From HK1 sp965204915 (GTDB lineage: Bacteria; Pseudomonadota; Gammaproteobacteria; HK1): a DNA stretch of 64,000 bases. The translations under genes were made by a program, and so were the position numbers. The notes beneath the pieces are model-generated. The model was given only the letters and a program-made list of their open reading frames with translations. It did no database searches and was not told where the DNA came from. The stretch covers positions 2,170,001 through 2,234,000 of the forward strand of contig OZ242023.1 of assembly GCA_965204915.1 (NCBI GenBank), in the 5' to 3' direction. Numbering within the stretch: position 1 is the stretch's first letter; every line of letters begins with the position of its first letter. Below are positions 1-8,915 of this stretch, in pieces.

Positions 1-2
1 CC

Positions 3-1460
3 ATGAGCAGGCGCATCGCGTACCGCACCTTCGGGTGCCGGCTGAACCAGTACGACACCGAGGCGATCCGCACCCTCGTCGGGGAGGAGGGCGGCCGCGA
101 GACGGCCGGCCCGGGCGAGGCCGCCGACGTCTACGTGGTGAACACGTGCAGCGTTACTGCGCGGGCCGACGCGACGGCGCGCAAGGCGATCCGGCGGATC
201 AACACCGAGCACCCGGCCGCGAAGATCGTGGTGACCGGCTGCTACGCCCAGCGTGCGCCGGAAGAGCTGGCGGCGCTGCCGGGGGTCGCGCTGGTGGTGG
301 GGGCGGCGGACCGTGCCCGGGTCGCGGAGCTCATCGACGGCATCGATCGCGTCGGGGACCGCTCCCCGATCGTGGCGGTGTCGCCGATCTCCACCGCGAA
401 GAGCTTCCTGGACGTGCCGATCACCGAGATGACCGAGCACAGCCGGGCCTTCGTCAAGGTGCAGGAGGGCTGCAACGAATCCTGCACGTTCTGCATCGTC
501 CCCCGCACGCGCGGCGCCTCGCGGAGCCGCACTCCGGGGAGTGTGCTCGACCAGGTGCGCCGGCTGGTGGATGCCGGATACGTCGAGGTGGTCCTCACCG
601 GGGTGCATATCGGCGACTACGGGCTCGATCTCCCCGAAGGGCGGCGCCTGCTGCCGGAATTGATCCAGCGCATCCTGGACGTCGAGGGCGTGGAGCGCTT
701 CCGGCTCAGCTCGATCGAACCCGCGTCCCTCGGCGACGAGATCATCACCCTGATGGCCGGGTCCCCGAAGTTCGCGCGCCACTTCCACATCCCCTTCCAG
801 AGCGGCAGCGATGCGGTGCTCGCACGGATGAAGCGGCGGTACCGGGCAGGAGAGTTCGCGGCCCTCGTCACCCGCATCGCGGAGCGCGTGCCGGACTGCG
901 GGATCGGGACGGACGTCATCTGCGGCTTCCCCGGCGAGACCGACGAGGACTTCCTCCGCACCTTCGAGCACGTGGAGCAGCTCCCCATCACCTACGTCCA
1001 TACCTTCACGTACTCGACGCGCCCCGGCTCCGAGGCGGAGCATTTCCCCGGCGCGGTGCCGGGCGAGATCGGGAAGCGCCGCACCCGCGCGCTGAAACGG
1101 CTCTCGGCCGAGAAGCACCGCCGCTTCGCGGAGCGGCACGTCGGAAGGACCGTCGAGGTGCTCATCGAGCCCGCGCGGCGCGGCGGCGCGGTTCGTTTGA
1201 AGGGATGGACCGACAACTACCTCAGGGTCGACCTCGGGGAAGGGGAAGGAGACGCGCGCATCGAGCCGGTCGAGATCACCGGGCTGGACGACGACGGCCT
1301 GGTCGGAACCTTCGCCCCTGCGCGCCGTCGGGCGGAAACGGATGCGCCGGCCGCGGGAACCGCACCGGATGAGCCGTCCCCCGGTGGGAAGAAGCCATCG
1401 GGGAAAAAATCCACCGGGCAACGGCTCGACCGAGGCCGTCCGCTACCCGGTGGATGGTAG
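3..1460 (+). CDS. mtaB: MtaB, tRNA t6A37 methylthiotransferase
   Basis: This radical-SAM methylthiotransferase of the MiaB/MtaB family converts t6A37 to ms2t6A in ANN-decoding tRNAs. The N-terminal UPF0004 domain has the auxiliary cluster cysteines at residues 12 (TFGCRLN), 49 (NTCSV) and 80 (TGCYAQR). The radical-SAM CxxxCxxC motif is CNESCTFC at 157-164, and a TRAM-like region lies near 375-440. The TFGCRLNQ start is typical of MtaB rather than MiaB or RimO. At 485 residues it is slightly long for the family because of a Pro/Gly/Lys-rich tail after residue 440. The start lies two bases into the window, so an earlier start cannot be excluded, but MSRRIAYRTFGC looks like a natural N-terminus. 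It converges with nrdJb. Confidence 0.92.
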   Translation: MSRRIAYRTFGCRLNQYDTEAIRTLVGEEGGRETAGPGEAADVYVVNTCSVTARADATARKAIRRINTEHPAAKIVVTGCYAQRAPEELAALPGVALVVGAADRARVAELIDGIDRVGDRSPIVAVSPISTAKSFLDVPITEMTEHSRAFVKVQEGCNESCTFCIVPRTRGASRSRTPGSVLDQVRRLVDAGYVEVVLTGVHIGDYGLDLPEGRRLLPELIQRILDVEGVERFRLSSIEPASLGDEIITLMAGSPKFARHFHIPFQSGSDAVLARMKRRYRAGEFAALVTRIAERVPDCGIGTDVICGFPGETDEDFLRTFEHVEQLPITYVHTFTYSTRPGSEAEHFPGAVPGEIGKRRTRALKRLSAEKHRRFAERHVGRTVEVLIEPARRGGAVRLKGWTDNYLRVDLGEGEGDARIEPVEITGLDDDGLVGTFAPARRRAETDAPAAGTAPDEPSPGGKKPSGKKSTGQRLDRGRPLPGGW

Positions 1461-1551
1461 TGCCGACGTCCTGGTCGGCGCCCGTCACGACTCCTGCGCG
1501 CAGCCATGCGGGTGGCCGCGTATCCGCTCGCCGGTGCAGCGACCCCGGGCG

Positions 1552-1611
1552 GCCACGCCCGCGGCGGCCCCGCCCGCGGCAGCCACGCCCGCGGCGGCCT
1601 CGCCCGCCCGC
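1552..1611. repeat. 15-bp tandem repeat, 4 units
   Basis: Four consecutive 15-bp units (GCCACGCCCGCGGCG and close variants) lie between the convergent mtaB and nrdJb genes. Units 1 and 3 are identical, and the fourth is degenerate at its end. The rest of the 1461-1695 gap shows no gene. Confidence 0.8.
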
Positions 1612-1695
1612 TCCCGGCCCGGTGTCCCCGACTTCTCCCTTCCTCCGGGACGGGAGCCCGGATTCGCGCGGCGGCGCCGACGATGCCGGTGGTGC

Positions 1696-2382
1696 TCACC
1701 CGCATTTGGAATCGCCACAGTTCAGGCAGGTCATGCACCCGTCCAGGCGGATGACCGCCTGCGTCTGGCATTTCATGCAGAGCTGTGCGCCTGCGGGGAA
1801 CTCGCGTGGTCGGGGCTGGTTGACGGCGGAGCCCGCGCTCTCGTGCCGCATCCGCTTCTCCTCGACCAGCCGGCGTCGAGGCTCGTCGAGCGGCTCGTCT
1901 TCGATCAGCCCGATCGTGCGCATGTGGGCTTCGATGGCATCGCCGATCTCGGCGACCAGGGACGGCATGTAGCGCCCTCCCTTCTTGAAGTACCCGCCGC
2001 GGGGGTCGAACACCGAACGCAGCTCCTCGACGAGGAACGTCACGTCTCCACCTTTGCGGAACACGGCCGACACGATCCGCGTGAGCGCCACGATCCACTG
2101 GAAATGCTCCATGTTCTTGGAGTTGATGAAGATCTCGAACGGGCGCCTCTGCTCGTGTTCGGTGCCCGCGTTCAACACCACGTCGTTGATCGTCACGTAG
2201 AGGGCGTGATCCGACAGCGGCGTCTTGATCTTGTACGTCGAGCCGAGCAGCGTCTCGGGCCGCTCGATCTTCTCGTGCATCTGGATGACGTCGGCCTTGG
2301 GCCGGGACGGCACCGCGGCGGGCCTCTCTTCCCGAGGCTCGATTCCGTACTCGACGATCTTCTGGTTGATCCTGATGGCCAT
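1696..2382 (-). CDS. nrdJb: NrdJb, C-terminal partner of split class II ribonucleotide reductase
   Basis: The 228-residue protein matches the small second polypeptide of split adenosylcobalamin-dependent ribonucleotide reductases (NrdJb of Pseudomonas, TSCPD-type domain). It ends in a metal-binding ribbon with CMKC and CLNCGDSKC, the region expected to carry the redox-active or Zn-binding cysteines that re-reduce the active site. I chose the ATG at 2382 (MAIRINQKIVEYG) because AGGAAGG sits just upstream. An upstream ATG at 2424 would add 14 poorly conserved residues. It lies 123 bp downstream of nrdJa on the same strand, so the two are probably co-transcribed. A second GGAAGG-ATG at 2408 looks like a decayed copy of this start. 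Confidence 0.85.
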   Translation of the reverse strand: MAIRINQKIVEYGIEPREERPAAVPSRPKADVIQMHEKIERPETLLGSTYKIKTPLSDHALYVTINDVVLNAGTEHEQRRPFEIFINSKNMEHFQWIVALTRIVSAVFRKGGDVTFLVEELRSVFDPRGGYFKKGGRYMPSLVAEIGDAIEAHMRTIGLIEDEPLDEPRRRLVEEKRMRHESAGSAVNQPRPREFPAGAQLCMKCQTQAVIRLDGCMTCLNCGDSKCG

Positions 2383-2505
2383 GGTCCTTCCTCTTGCGTG
2401 ATGGTCATCCCTTCCGGTGCGCATCGGCGGCGCGCGTCTCCGTTCGCGGGATCCGTCGCCTCGGGCGCTCCCGGAGTCCGAGGATCCGCACCGCGCCCGC
2501 CGGAT

Positions 2506-4674
2506 TCAGAATCTGCCGTAATAGCCCTCCTTGATCGCATCGTAGAGGTTCGCGGCGGTATGGACGTCGCCGTCATACTCGATCTCTTCGTTGCCCCTGG
2601 CTTCGACGACCGTTCCATCCTCCAGCGTGAACCGATAGGTCGTGTTCTCGAGGTCCTTCTCCTTGACGAGCACCCCCTGGAATGCGGACGGGTTGAAACG
2701 GAACGTCGTGCAGCCCTTCAGGTTCCGCTCGAAGGCGTAGAGGTAGATGTCCTTGAAGTCTTCGTACGGATAGTCGGTGGGGACGTTCGCGGTCTTGGAG
2801 ATCGAGGAATCGACCCAGTGCTGCGCCGCGGCCTGGACGTCGACGTGCTGCCTGGGGGTGACGTCGTCCGCGGTCACGAAGTAGTCGGGGAGCGCGTGGG
2901 GCCCATCGTCGTCGTCGGGCATCGCCCGTGCATCGACGAGCTCGCGGTAGGCGAGCATCTCGAAGGAGAACACGTCGATCTTCTCCTTTGCCTTGCGGCC
3001 CTCGCGGATGACGTTCCGGGAGTAGTGGTGCGCAAAGCTCGGTTCGATCCCGTTGCTCGCGTTGTTCGCGAGCGAGAGGGAGATCGTGCCGGTCGGAGCG
3101 ATCGACGTATGGTGGGTGAACCGTGCGCCTTGCTCTGCGAGCGCGTCGACGAGCCCGGGCTCGATCTCGGCAAGCCGTTGCATGTAGCGGCTGTACCGCG
3201 CATGCAGCACGCTGCCCTTGATCCGGTCTCCGGCCCGCAAGCCGTCTTCCGCCATCTCCGGGCGCCGCGCGAGCATCTCCGCCGTCACCTGGAAGGACTC
3301 CTCCATGAGCGGCGCGGGGCCCTTCTCCCGGCTCAAGGAGAGGGATGCCTTCCAGCCGGTGACCGCCAGCTCGCGCGTGACGCGCTCGGTAAACTCGACC
3401 GATGCATCGGAGCCGTACCTCGACCGCAGCATCGTCAAGGTCGAGCCCAGACCCAGATAGCCCATCCCGTGGCGCCGCTTGCGCATGATCTCGTCGCGCT
3501 GGGGGCCGAGGGGAAGCCCGTTGACCTCCACGACGTTGTCGAGCATGCGGGTGAAGACGGCGACGACCTCGCGGAAGGTCTCCCAGTCGAAGCGGGCGCG
3601 GCTCGTGAACGGGTCGAGCACGAAACGGGTGAGGTTGATCGAGCCGAGCAGGCATGATCCGTACGGCGGAAGGGGTTGCTCGCCGCACGGGTTGGTGGCG
3701 CGAATGTCCTCGCAGAACCAGTTGTTGTTCATCTCGTTGATCTCGTCGATCAGGATGAACCCCGGTTCGGCGAAGTCGTACGTCGACGACATGATGGCGT
3801 CCCAGATCCACCGGGCCCGCACGGATCGATAGACCCGGCACGCGACCTTTCCGGCAGGGTCGGCGACGTAGCCGTCGTCCACCGGCCAGTGCCGCCAGAC
3901 CACCGACTCCGGATCGTCGAGGTCGACGCCGTCGTTCCCGACTTCCGACCGCGTGAGAGGGAACGCGAGCTTCCACTCGGCGTCGTCGCGGACCGCTTCC
4001 ATGAACTCGTGGGTGATGAGCAGCGAGAGGTTGAACTGGCGGAGTCGTCCGTCCTCGCGCTTGACGCGGATGAAGTCGAGGACGTCGGGATGGCCCACGT
4101 CGAAGGTGGCCATCTGCGCACCCCTGCGCCCACCTGCCGACGACACGGTGAAGCACATCCGGTCGTAGATGTCCATGAACGACAGCGGCCCCGACGTATA
4201 GGCCCCGGCGCCGGTGACGTACGCGCCCTTGGGGCGCAGGGTGGAGAACTCGTATCCGATCCCGCAGCCGGCCTTGAGGGTGAGGCCGGCTTCGTGGACC
4301 TTGTCCAGGATGTCGTCCATCGAATCGAGGACGGTGCCGGAGACGGTGCAGTTGATGGTCGACGTCGCCGGCTTGTGCTCCAGCGCCCCCGCGTTCGACA
4401 CGATGCGCCCGGCCGGGAGCGCGCCCTGGCGCAACGCCCACAGGAAGCGTCCGTACCAGAGGGAGCGCAGATCGTCGGTGGTCTCGACTTCGGCGATCGC
4501 TCTCGCAACGCGGCGCCAGGTGTCGTCGACGTCGCGGTCCAGGATCGCGCCGTTGCGCTTCTTCAGACGATACTTGCCGTCCCAGATGTCGAACGATGCC
4601 GCTTGCAGGGGGATTCCGGCGACGCCCGAGTCCTCCGCTTCGACATGGATCCGCCGAGCCAGCTTCATCGTCAT
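2506..4674 (-). CDS. nrdJa: NrdJa, class II (B12-dependent) ribonucleoside-diphosphate reductase catalytic subunit
   Basis: This is the catalytic part of a cobalamin-dependent ribonucleotide reductase, making dNDPs from NDPs with or without oxygen. With the ATG at 4674 (MTMKLARRIH) the protein has 722 residues, close to Pseudomonas NrdJa. The first redox cysteine is in STINCTVSG (C109), and the active-site triad N328-C330-E332 lies in NPCGEQ. The C-terminal redox tail is absent because it is supplied by NrdJb. The frame is open far upstream to 5121, but that part crosses the promoter region and has no family similarity that I recognise. The upstream region carries a plausible sigma70 promoter and two NrdR-box-like palindromes. 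Confidence 0.93.
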   Translation of the reverse strand: MTMKLARRIHVEAEDSGVAGIPLQAASFDIWDGKYRLKKRNGAILDRDVDDTWRRVARAIAEVETTDDLRSLWYGRFLWALRQGALPAGRIVSNAGALEHKPATSTINCTVSGTVLDSMDDILDKVHEAGLTLKAGCGIGYEFSTLRPKGAYVTGAGAYTSGPLSFMDIYDRMCFTVSSAGGRRGAQMATFDVGHPDVLDFIRVKREDGRLRQFNLSLLITHEFMEAVRDDAEWKLAFPLTRSEVGNDGVDLDDPESVVWRHWPVDDGYVADPAGKVACRVYRSVRARWIWDAIMSSTYDFAEPGFILIDEINEMNNNWFCEDIRATNPCGEQPLPPYGSCLLGSINLTRFVLDPFTSRARFDWETFREVVAVFTRMLDNVVEVNGLPLGPQRDEIMRKRRHGMGYLGLGSTLTMLRSRYGSDASVEFTERVTRELAVTGWKASLSLSREKGPAPLMEESFQVTAEMLARRPEMAEDGLRAGDRIKGSVLHARYSRYMQRLAEIEPGLVDALAEQGARFTHHTSIAPTGTISLSLANNASNGIEPSFAHHYSRNVIREGRKAKEKIDVFSFEMLAYRELVDARAMPDDDDGPHALPDYFVTADDVTPRQHVDVQAAAQHWVDSSISKTANVPTDYPYEDFKDIYLYAFERNLKGCTTFRFNPSAFQGVLVKEKDLENTTYRFTLEDGTVVEARGNEEIEYDGDVHTAANLYDAIKEGYYGRF

Positions 4675-4952
4675 GTCCCCTTGCCGAATCCCCGGCCAGT
4701 GCGAGCCGCCTCGATGACGGTCGATGCCCCGTTCCGCCGAACGGTTCCGGTGGCGCCCGCATCCGCGATTTCCGCGCCTGTATTCGGGAGGGACGAACCA
4801 AATCCTGCCGCCATGGTCCGGCGGCGCACAGGCTCGGCAGGCAGCCGGCCGTGCCGCATGGAAGAGCCTGGCCGATCGATTCCGGCTCGCCAACAGGCAA
4901 TCGGCCATGGCCGCTCGACTTGTCGGCGTTCGTCCCGTCCCGTGTCGGAGAG

Positions 4953-4980
4953 AGTCTATAACACCGGAGCCCGGAGTCAA
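4953..4980 (-). promoter_or_regulatory. Candidate sigma70 promoter of nrdJa
   Basis: Read on the minus strand, TTGACT (4980-4975) is followed after 16 bp by TAGACT (4958-4953). The -35 box matches five of six consensus bases. A TATAGA two bases earlier is an alternative -10. The NrdR-like boxes start 7 bp upstream of the -35. Confidence 0.5.
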
Positions 4981-4986
4981 GCGGCG

Positions 4987-5002
4987 ACACCACAGCTTGT
5001 GG
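4987..5002 (-). promoter_or_regulatory. NrdR-box-like palindrome 1
   Basis: ACACCACAGCTTGTGG fits the ACAC-N8-GTGT architecture of NrdR operators, with dyad arms CCACA/TGTGG. It lies directly upstream of the candidate nrdJa promoter. Confidence 0.5.
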
Positions 5003-5018
5003 CCGAGTGCCTCATGGA

Positions 5019-5034
5019 ACCCAAGATGTTGTGG
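5019..5034 (-). promoter_or_regulatory. NrdR-box-like palindrome 2
   Basis: ACCCAAGATGTTGTGG is a weaker match to the same 16-bp NrdR format. It starts exactly 32 bp from box 1, the three-helical-turn spacing typical of paired NrdR boxes. Confidence 0.45.
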
Positions 5035-5283
5035 ATTGTTCGGTGGACGGAGCGGGGAGACACCGTGGCAATACCTGTGGACAACTTCCCGGCCACGGTG
5101 TCCGCCGACCCTCCTTCGCAAGGACGTCCGGGCAGCCCCGAGCGGGAGGTTGCAGGCTCCGAGGTGGCGCGGGACCCTTCGAGCCGCACGTTGCGAAGGC
5201 CGGCCGGTGGTGGTGGCCGTACTCCGGGGCCCGCTTTCGAGCCGCCGGTTGGGAGGACCGGCTCGTGTCGGACCGGCTCGGCT

Positions 5284-5874
5284 TCAGTCGACGAGACTTT
5301 CGAGCACCTGGTCCACGTGGTCGCGCAATGCCGGCATGAGCACGTGGAAGGACGCCTCGATCGCCGGATAGTGCCGATCGAGGTCGTCGGCCGCTTCTGC
5401 GAGCCGATGACCGAATCTCGCCCGGCGGGCGAGTCCGGCGAACGCCCGATCGAGCCCGGCTCGGGTCGCGTACATGCCGAGCCACCGGCTTGCGAGCATG
5501 CGATCGAGACGTGCCCGGTCCCGGATCGGGATGGCGCCGGCTTGTCGCGCCGTTTGGGCGCAGACATGCTCGACGAAAGCGTCGAGGCTCACCGTCGAGT
5601 AACGTGCCCAGCTCCGGGCGAGGCAGTGGTCGAAGAAGACGTCGACGATCACCCGGGCGTAGCGCCGGCGGGGCGGCGCGACGTGCGCCATGCACGCCTT
5701 GAACGCGCGGTGGCGATCCGCGAATCGATCGATGGCACGGTGCAGCGCGACACCGATCACGATGCCGGGTGGCGCGGCCTCGTCCAACCTGCCCTTGATG
5801 AGGTCTGCGCAGACGTTCCCCGCCCGTATCTCGTCGTCGTCGGGCGACAGCAGCGCGTGGGCGAGAAAGTTCAC
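5284..5874 (-). CDS. acpH: AcpH, acyl-carrier-protein phosphodiesterase
   Basis: The 196-residue protein starts MNFLAHALLS (GTG start at 5874) and belongs to the ACP phosphodiesterase family. This family removes 4'-phosphopantetheine from holo-ACP. Family features are the N-terminal NFLAH, the acidic GNVCADLIKGR segment and the ALHRAIDRFADRH helix carrying HD-like metal ligands (ALHRAID), as in the HD-superfamily fold of AcpH. Length matches the family (about 190-195). It sits alone on the minus strand. A perfect-looking 15-bp duplication lies 10 bp upstream of the start. Confidence 0.85.
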   Translation of the reverse strand: MNFLAHALLSPDDDEIRAGNVCADLIKGRLDEAAPPGIVIGVALHRAIDRFADRHRAFKACMAHVAPPRRRYARVIVDVFFDHCLARSWARYSTVSLDAFVEHVCAQTARQAGAIPIRDRARLDRMLASRWLGMYATRAGLDRAFAGLARRARFGHRLAEAADDLDRHYPAIEASFHVLMPALRDHVDQVLESLVD

Positions 5875-5884
5875 CGCGTCGTGC

Positions 5885-5914
5885 CCGGCCGGGGCTCGAC
5901 CGGCCGGGGCTCGG
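5885..5914. repeat. 15-bp tandem duplication before acpH
   Basis: Two adjacent 15-bp units, CCGGCCGGGGCTCGA and CCGGCCGGGGCTCGG, differ at one base. They lie immediately upstream of the acpH start (minus strand). Confidence 0.8.
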
Positions 5915-6158
5915 TCATGCCCAGGACTCGATCATGAATGGCCCGAAGCGTCCGGGCGGTGCCGGATCGCAATCCCGGACCCCACTCCGGCGATGCTCCG
6001 TCCCCGTGGTTCTCCGGCATCGGCCGGTTTTCCCCTGGAGGAGGGGCACGGCGATGGAGCCCAGGACAAGGAATGCCCGTGCACCGTACCGCATCCGAAT
6101 GGCGTGGTACGAGCTCATGTCGAGACCGGATGCCTGCCGGGCGGCCTGGCCGGCCCGA

Positions 6159-7438
6159 TCACGGGACGATCTGCGAGATCACGACACGGACCGGCGCGGT
6201 ATCGGCGACCGCGACCGGTCCGGCGCCACCCTCGACGTCGCCGCTGGTGCGGTTGGCCGTCCCCGAGCGCGCGACGCGCGCGACCACCCGCACGTATTCC
6301 ACGCTCGCAAGCGATCGAGACGGGATCATCGCATTCGATTCGTCGAGCGGGATGGTGGCGGGCAGGGCGCCCACCGTGGTGCGCGCCACGGCGACCGGGG
6401 GGCCGGTCCCGGACGGTGGGCGGGCGAAGACGAACACCGGCTCGCCGGCGTCGAGCTCGACCGCGAGGTCCGGTGCGAGACCGACCTCCACCACGATCCG
6501 TGCGACGCTCCCCGCTCCGGTTCCAGTCGCCGATTCGGCGGACTCGACGGCCCCGGAACGGACGGCCGGCGCCGGGCGCCCCGCACCGCGGACCTGCGCG
6601 AGCAGCTCGGTGACGATGGACTCCTCCCGGGATCCGGGCGGCTGGCGGGCGAGCAGCCGCTCCCAGCGCGCGATGGCGGTGTCCGTGCGTCCGTTCCGGG
6701 CCGCGGCGAATCCTCCGAGCCAGAGCGCTTTCTCGTGGTCGGGGTCGAGCTCCAGGGCACGGTCGAGCCGGTCGAGGGCGCTGGCCGGAAACCGGTTGCC
6801 GGCAACCCCTGCCTCCGCTTCCGCCCAGTCCGTCAGGAGGGCAGGGGAGTCCCCGAGCAGCGCGTGTGCCCGCTCGAAGGCGGTGACCGCTTCGCGGAAG
6901 CGCTCCTGCACCACCCGGGAGCGTGCGAAGAGGAGCCAGCCCTCGGCGTTGCCGGGATCGGCCGCGAGCTTCGCGGCCAGCGAATCGACCATCGCTTCCA
7001 CGTCCGTCGCCGATTCGGGACCGCCGGCCACGGCCCGGGGCTGCTGTACCCGCGGGTCGATCCCCTGTGGTGAGCCGAGCCACAGATAGATCCCGAGACC
7101 GCAGACCGGCACGGTCAAGCCGACCGCGGCCGCCATCCAGCGTGGCGGAGGGCGCCGCCCGGCGCCGCCGGCCGCGTGCGCCGCCGGCGCCGCATCGACG
7201 TCGGCAAGCAGCCCGCGCTCCAGATCCTCGCGTAACGCCGCGTACCGATCCGCCCCGATCTCGCCCCGGCCACGCTCCCGATCCAGCTCCGCGAGCGCTC
7301 GCGATACAGTGCGACGTTCGCATCGCGAGCCGAATCGGGCGCGTCGTGCTGCGCGGTCCGGTCACGCAGCAGCGGCGGCACGAGCAGCACCAGCGCGGCT
7401 GCGATCATCGTCAAGGCCAGGAGCCAGAAAACAAGCAT
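6159..7438 (-). pseudogene. ccmI: CcmI (CycH), cytochrome c biogenesis factor, interrupted by a one-base frameshift
   Basis: The gene reads from ATG 7438 as a CcmI N-terminus (MLVFWLLALT membrane segment, PPLLRDR, NVALYRER). It continues in a different frame from about 7295 as LAELDRERGRGEIGADRY, a second membrane segment (AAAVGLTVPVCGLGIYLWL), TPR repeats (WLLFARSRVVQERFREA) and the CcmI C-terminus ending RVVISQIVP. Restoring one base in CGCGAGCGCTCGCG near 7295 (CGG CTC for CG CTC) rejoins the two halves, giving about 426 residues, normal for the family. CcmI is an apocytochrome c chaperone in the haem-ligation complex, with two TM segments and a periplasmic TPR domain. It stands alone here without ccmA-H. 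Either the gene is broken or the assembly dropped a base. Confidence 0.85.
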
Positions 7439-7816
7439 CGGAGAACCGTCGAAGATGGCCGGTCGGCGTCGAGCGCGTCCGGGAGCGGGAATCTATCGGG
7501 CACACGGCGTGCCGGCAAGGATTCGGCGCCAACGGGATCCGGCGTCCGTTCATCTATACTCCCCCCGTACTCCCCCCGTTGCTTCGGGGGTCGCCACCGT
7601 CCCGGTCGGGCCGGGATGCTCGTGTTCGAGCCGTGGGCTTGAACACGGTGGCGAAGAATCGTTCGCCGGCCGCCTTCGAGTGCCGGCGGCATCGACGCCT
7701 CGGGCGCAGGGCAGGACGCACAGCGTGGGACAGGAGCGGATGGCGCTCGTCGTGATTCTTGCCAGGGTGGCGAAATCCCGCGGCCGGCGCTCCGGGCGAA
7801 GGGCAGGGAGCACGGC
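7439..7816. other. Divergent intergenic region between ccmI and TVP38 gene
   Basis: This 378-bp spacer between divergent genes contains a C-rich tract with two CCCCCCGTA/CCCCCCGTT runs (about 7560-7580). It also contains the first copy of the duplicated start region of the following gene (7696-7765). I see no gene in it. Confidence 0.5.
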
Positions 7817-7857
7817 GTGAGCAAGGGGAAGATCGCGCTCGTCGCGTTCATCGCGGT
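7696..7857 (+). repeat. Tandem duplication of the TVP38 gene start region (92-bp offset)
   Basis: Sequence 7696-7765 resembles 7788-7857, including the start region: GTG at 7725 corresponds to the real GTG at 7817, and ATGGCGCTCGTCG to ATCGCGCTCGTCG. The upstream copy would encode VGQERMALVVILARV before diverging, compared with VSKGKIALVAFIAVL in the gene. Confidence 0.65.
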
Positions 7858-8518
7858 CCTCGTCGCCGCGTTTCTCTGGCTCGACCTCGGCCGCTATCTC
7901 GATCTGGCCTACCTCAAGTCCCGCCAGGCGGACATCGACGCGCTCTACCGGGAACATCCCGCAGCGGTGCTCGCCGCGTACTTCGCCGCCTACGTCGCGA
8001 TCACGGGGCTGTCCCTGCCCGGCGCCGCCATCATGACCCTGGCCGGAGGAGCGGTGTTCGGGCTGCCGTGGGGCACCGTCATCGTCTCCTTCGCGTCCAC
8101 GCTCGGCGCCACCATCGCCTTCATCGTCTCGCGATACATCCTGCGGGAGGGGGTCCAGCGACGCTACGGAGACCGGCTGAAGGCGATCAACGCCGGGGTC
8201 GAACGGGACGGAGCGTTCTACCTGTTCACCATGCGGCTGGTGCCGGCGTTCCCCTTCTTCGTCGTCAACCTGGTGATGGGACTCACACCGATGCGGACCC
8301 TCACGTTCGCGTTCACGAGCCAGCTCGGGATGCTCCCGGGGACCATCGTCTACGTGAACGCCGGCACCCAGATCGCGCGCATCGACTCGCTGCAGGGGAT
8401 CCTTTCGCCTGCGCTCATCGGTTCGTTCGTGCTCCTGGGAGTCTTTCCCCTCATCGCGAAATGGATCGTCGGCGTCGTGAAGGCCCGGCGCCGGATCCGG
8501 CACCGCCCCGGAACGTGA
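7817..8518 (+). CDS. TVP38/TMEM64 (VTT-domain) membrane protein
   Basis: This 233-residue inner-membrane protein of the DedA/VTT superfamily has an N-terminal TM helix (about 5-24), the SNARE-associated/VTT core (about 65-190) and a C-terminal TM helix near 205-225. Recognisable family motifs are TGLSLPGAAIMTLAGG, GATIAFIVSRY and the re-entrant-loop segment RLVPAFPFFVVNLVMG. Relatives are linked to lipid scrambling or proton-coupled transport, but the substrate cannot be told from sequence. The GTG at 7817 is chosen because the hydrophobic N-terminus follows directly. The gene's own start region is duplicated upstream. Confidence 0.85.
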   Translation: MSKGKIALVAFIAVLVAAFLWLDLGRYLDLAYLKSRQADIDALYREHPAAVLAAYFAAYVAITGLSLPGAAIMTLAGGAVFGLPWGTVIVSFASTLGATIAFIVSRYILREGVQRRYGDRLKAINAGVERDGAFYLFTMRLVPAFPFFVVNLVMGLTPMRTLTFAFTSQLGMLPGTIVYVNAGTQIARIDSLQGILSPALIGSFVLLGVFPLIAKWIVGVVKARRRIRHRPGT

Positions 8519-8915
8519 ATCGGCATGGCCGTTTCCCGGCGGCGGTTCCCGCCAACGCTCCGACACCCGTCGTGACCACGCGACGTCGCACCGGTTCCGG
8601 CGGCTGGCGGAGCGTCCGATCGTGGCGGGTCGATCGAACGTCCACGCGCCTGGCGGGAGCTGCCGGTCTCGCGGTCACCGCTTCACGGCATGACCGTCCC
8701 CGTCGGGCGAGCTCCCGTTTCAATCCGGCGCCCACATCTTCGCGACCGGAAAACGACTCGCTATAATCCTCGCGCTTCATACCGAACGAGCGAGTGCGGC
8801 CGCGGGGGATCCCCGCCCGGGCTCGACATCGCGCCGAATGCGCCCACATCCGGGGAGCGTGCGGCGAGAAGCCGGCGCGATGGTTCATCGGCTGCTTCGA
8901 GACGGGAGGCAGGAG
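8519..8915. other. Intergenic region and leader before cfa
   Basis: This 397-bp stretch separates the TVP38 gene from the methyltransferase and contains a perfect TATAAT at 8762-8767. The resulting 5' leader is about 140 nt. I see no small gene here. The leader contains GCGCCCACAT and GCGCCCACATC in two places, which may be chance at this base composition. Confidence 0.5.
8739..8767 (+). promoter_or_regulatory. Candidate sigma70 promoter of cfa
   Basis: The -10 is a perfect TATAAT (8762-8767). The best -35 at 17-bp spacing is TTCGCG (8739-8744), a weak match. A/T-rich hexamers are rare in this sequence, which makes the -10 more believable. Confidence 0.5.

Larger units (their letters stand above)
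4675..5283. other. Intergenic region upstream of nrdJa
   Basis: This 609-bp stretch separates the end of acpH from nrdJa, both on the minus strand. It holds the candidate nrdJ promoter (4953-4980), giving a leader of about 270 nt, and two NrdR-like boxes just upstream of it. I looked for an adenosylcobalamin riboswitch in the leader and saw no convincing B12 box. The remainder of the stretch shows no gene. Confidence 0.6.

Noticed and set aside
4675..4950. Adenosylcobalamin riboswitch in the nrdJa leader
   Set aside because: A B12-dependent enzyme with a long leader made this attractive, but I could not find the B12 box or the flanking conserved GCCACTG/GGGAA elements in the expected order. 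A covariance-model search would settle it.
5030..5084. DnaA-box-like sequences (TGTGGATTG at 5030, TGTGGACAA at 5076) upstream of nrdJa
   Set aside because: Each differs from the DnaA consensus by at least one base, and one overlaps the NrdR-like box. No origin features (dnaA, gidA, AT-rich unwinding element) are nearby.
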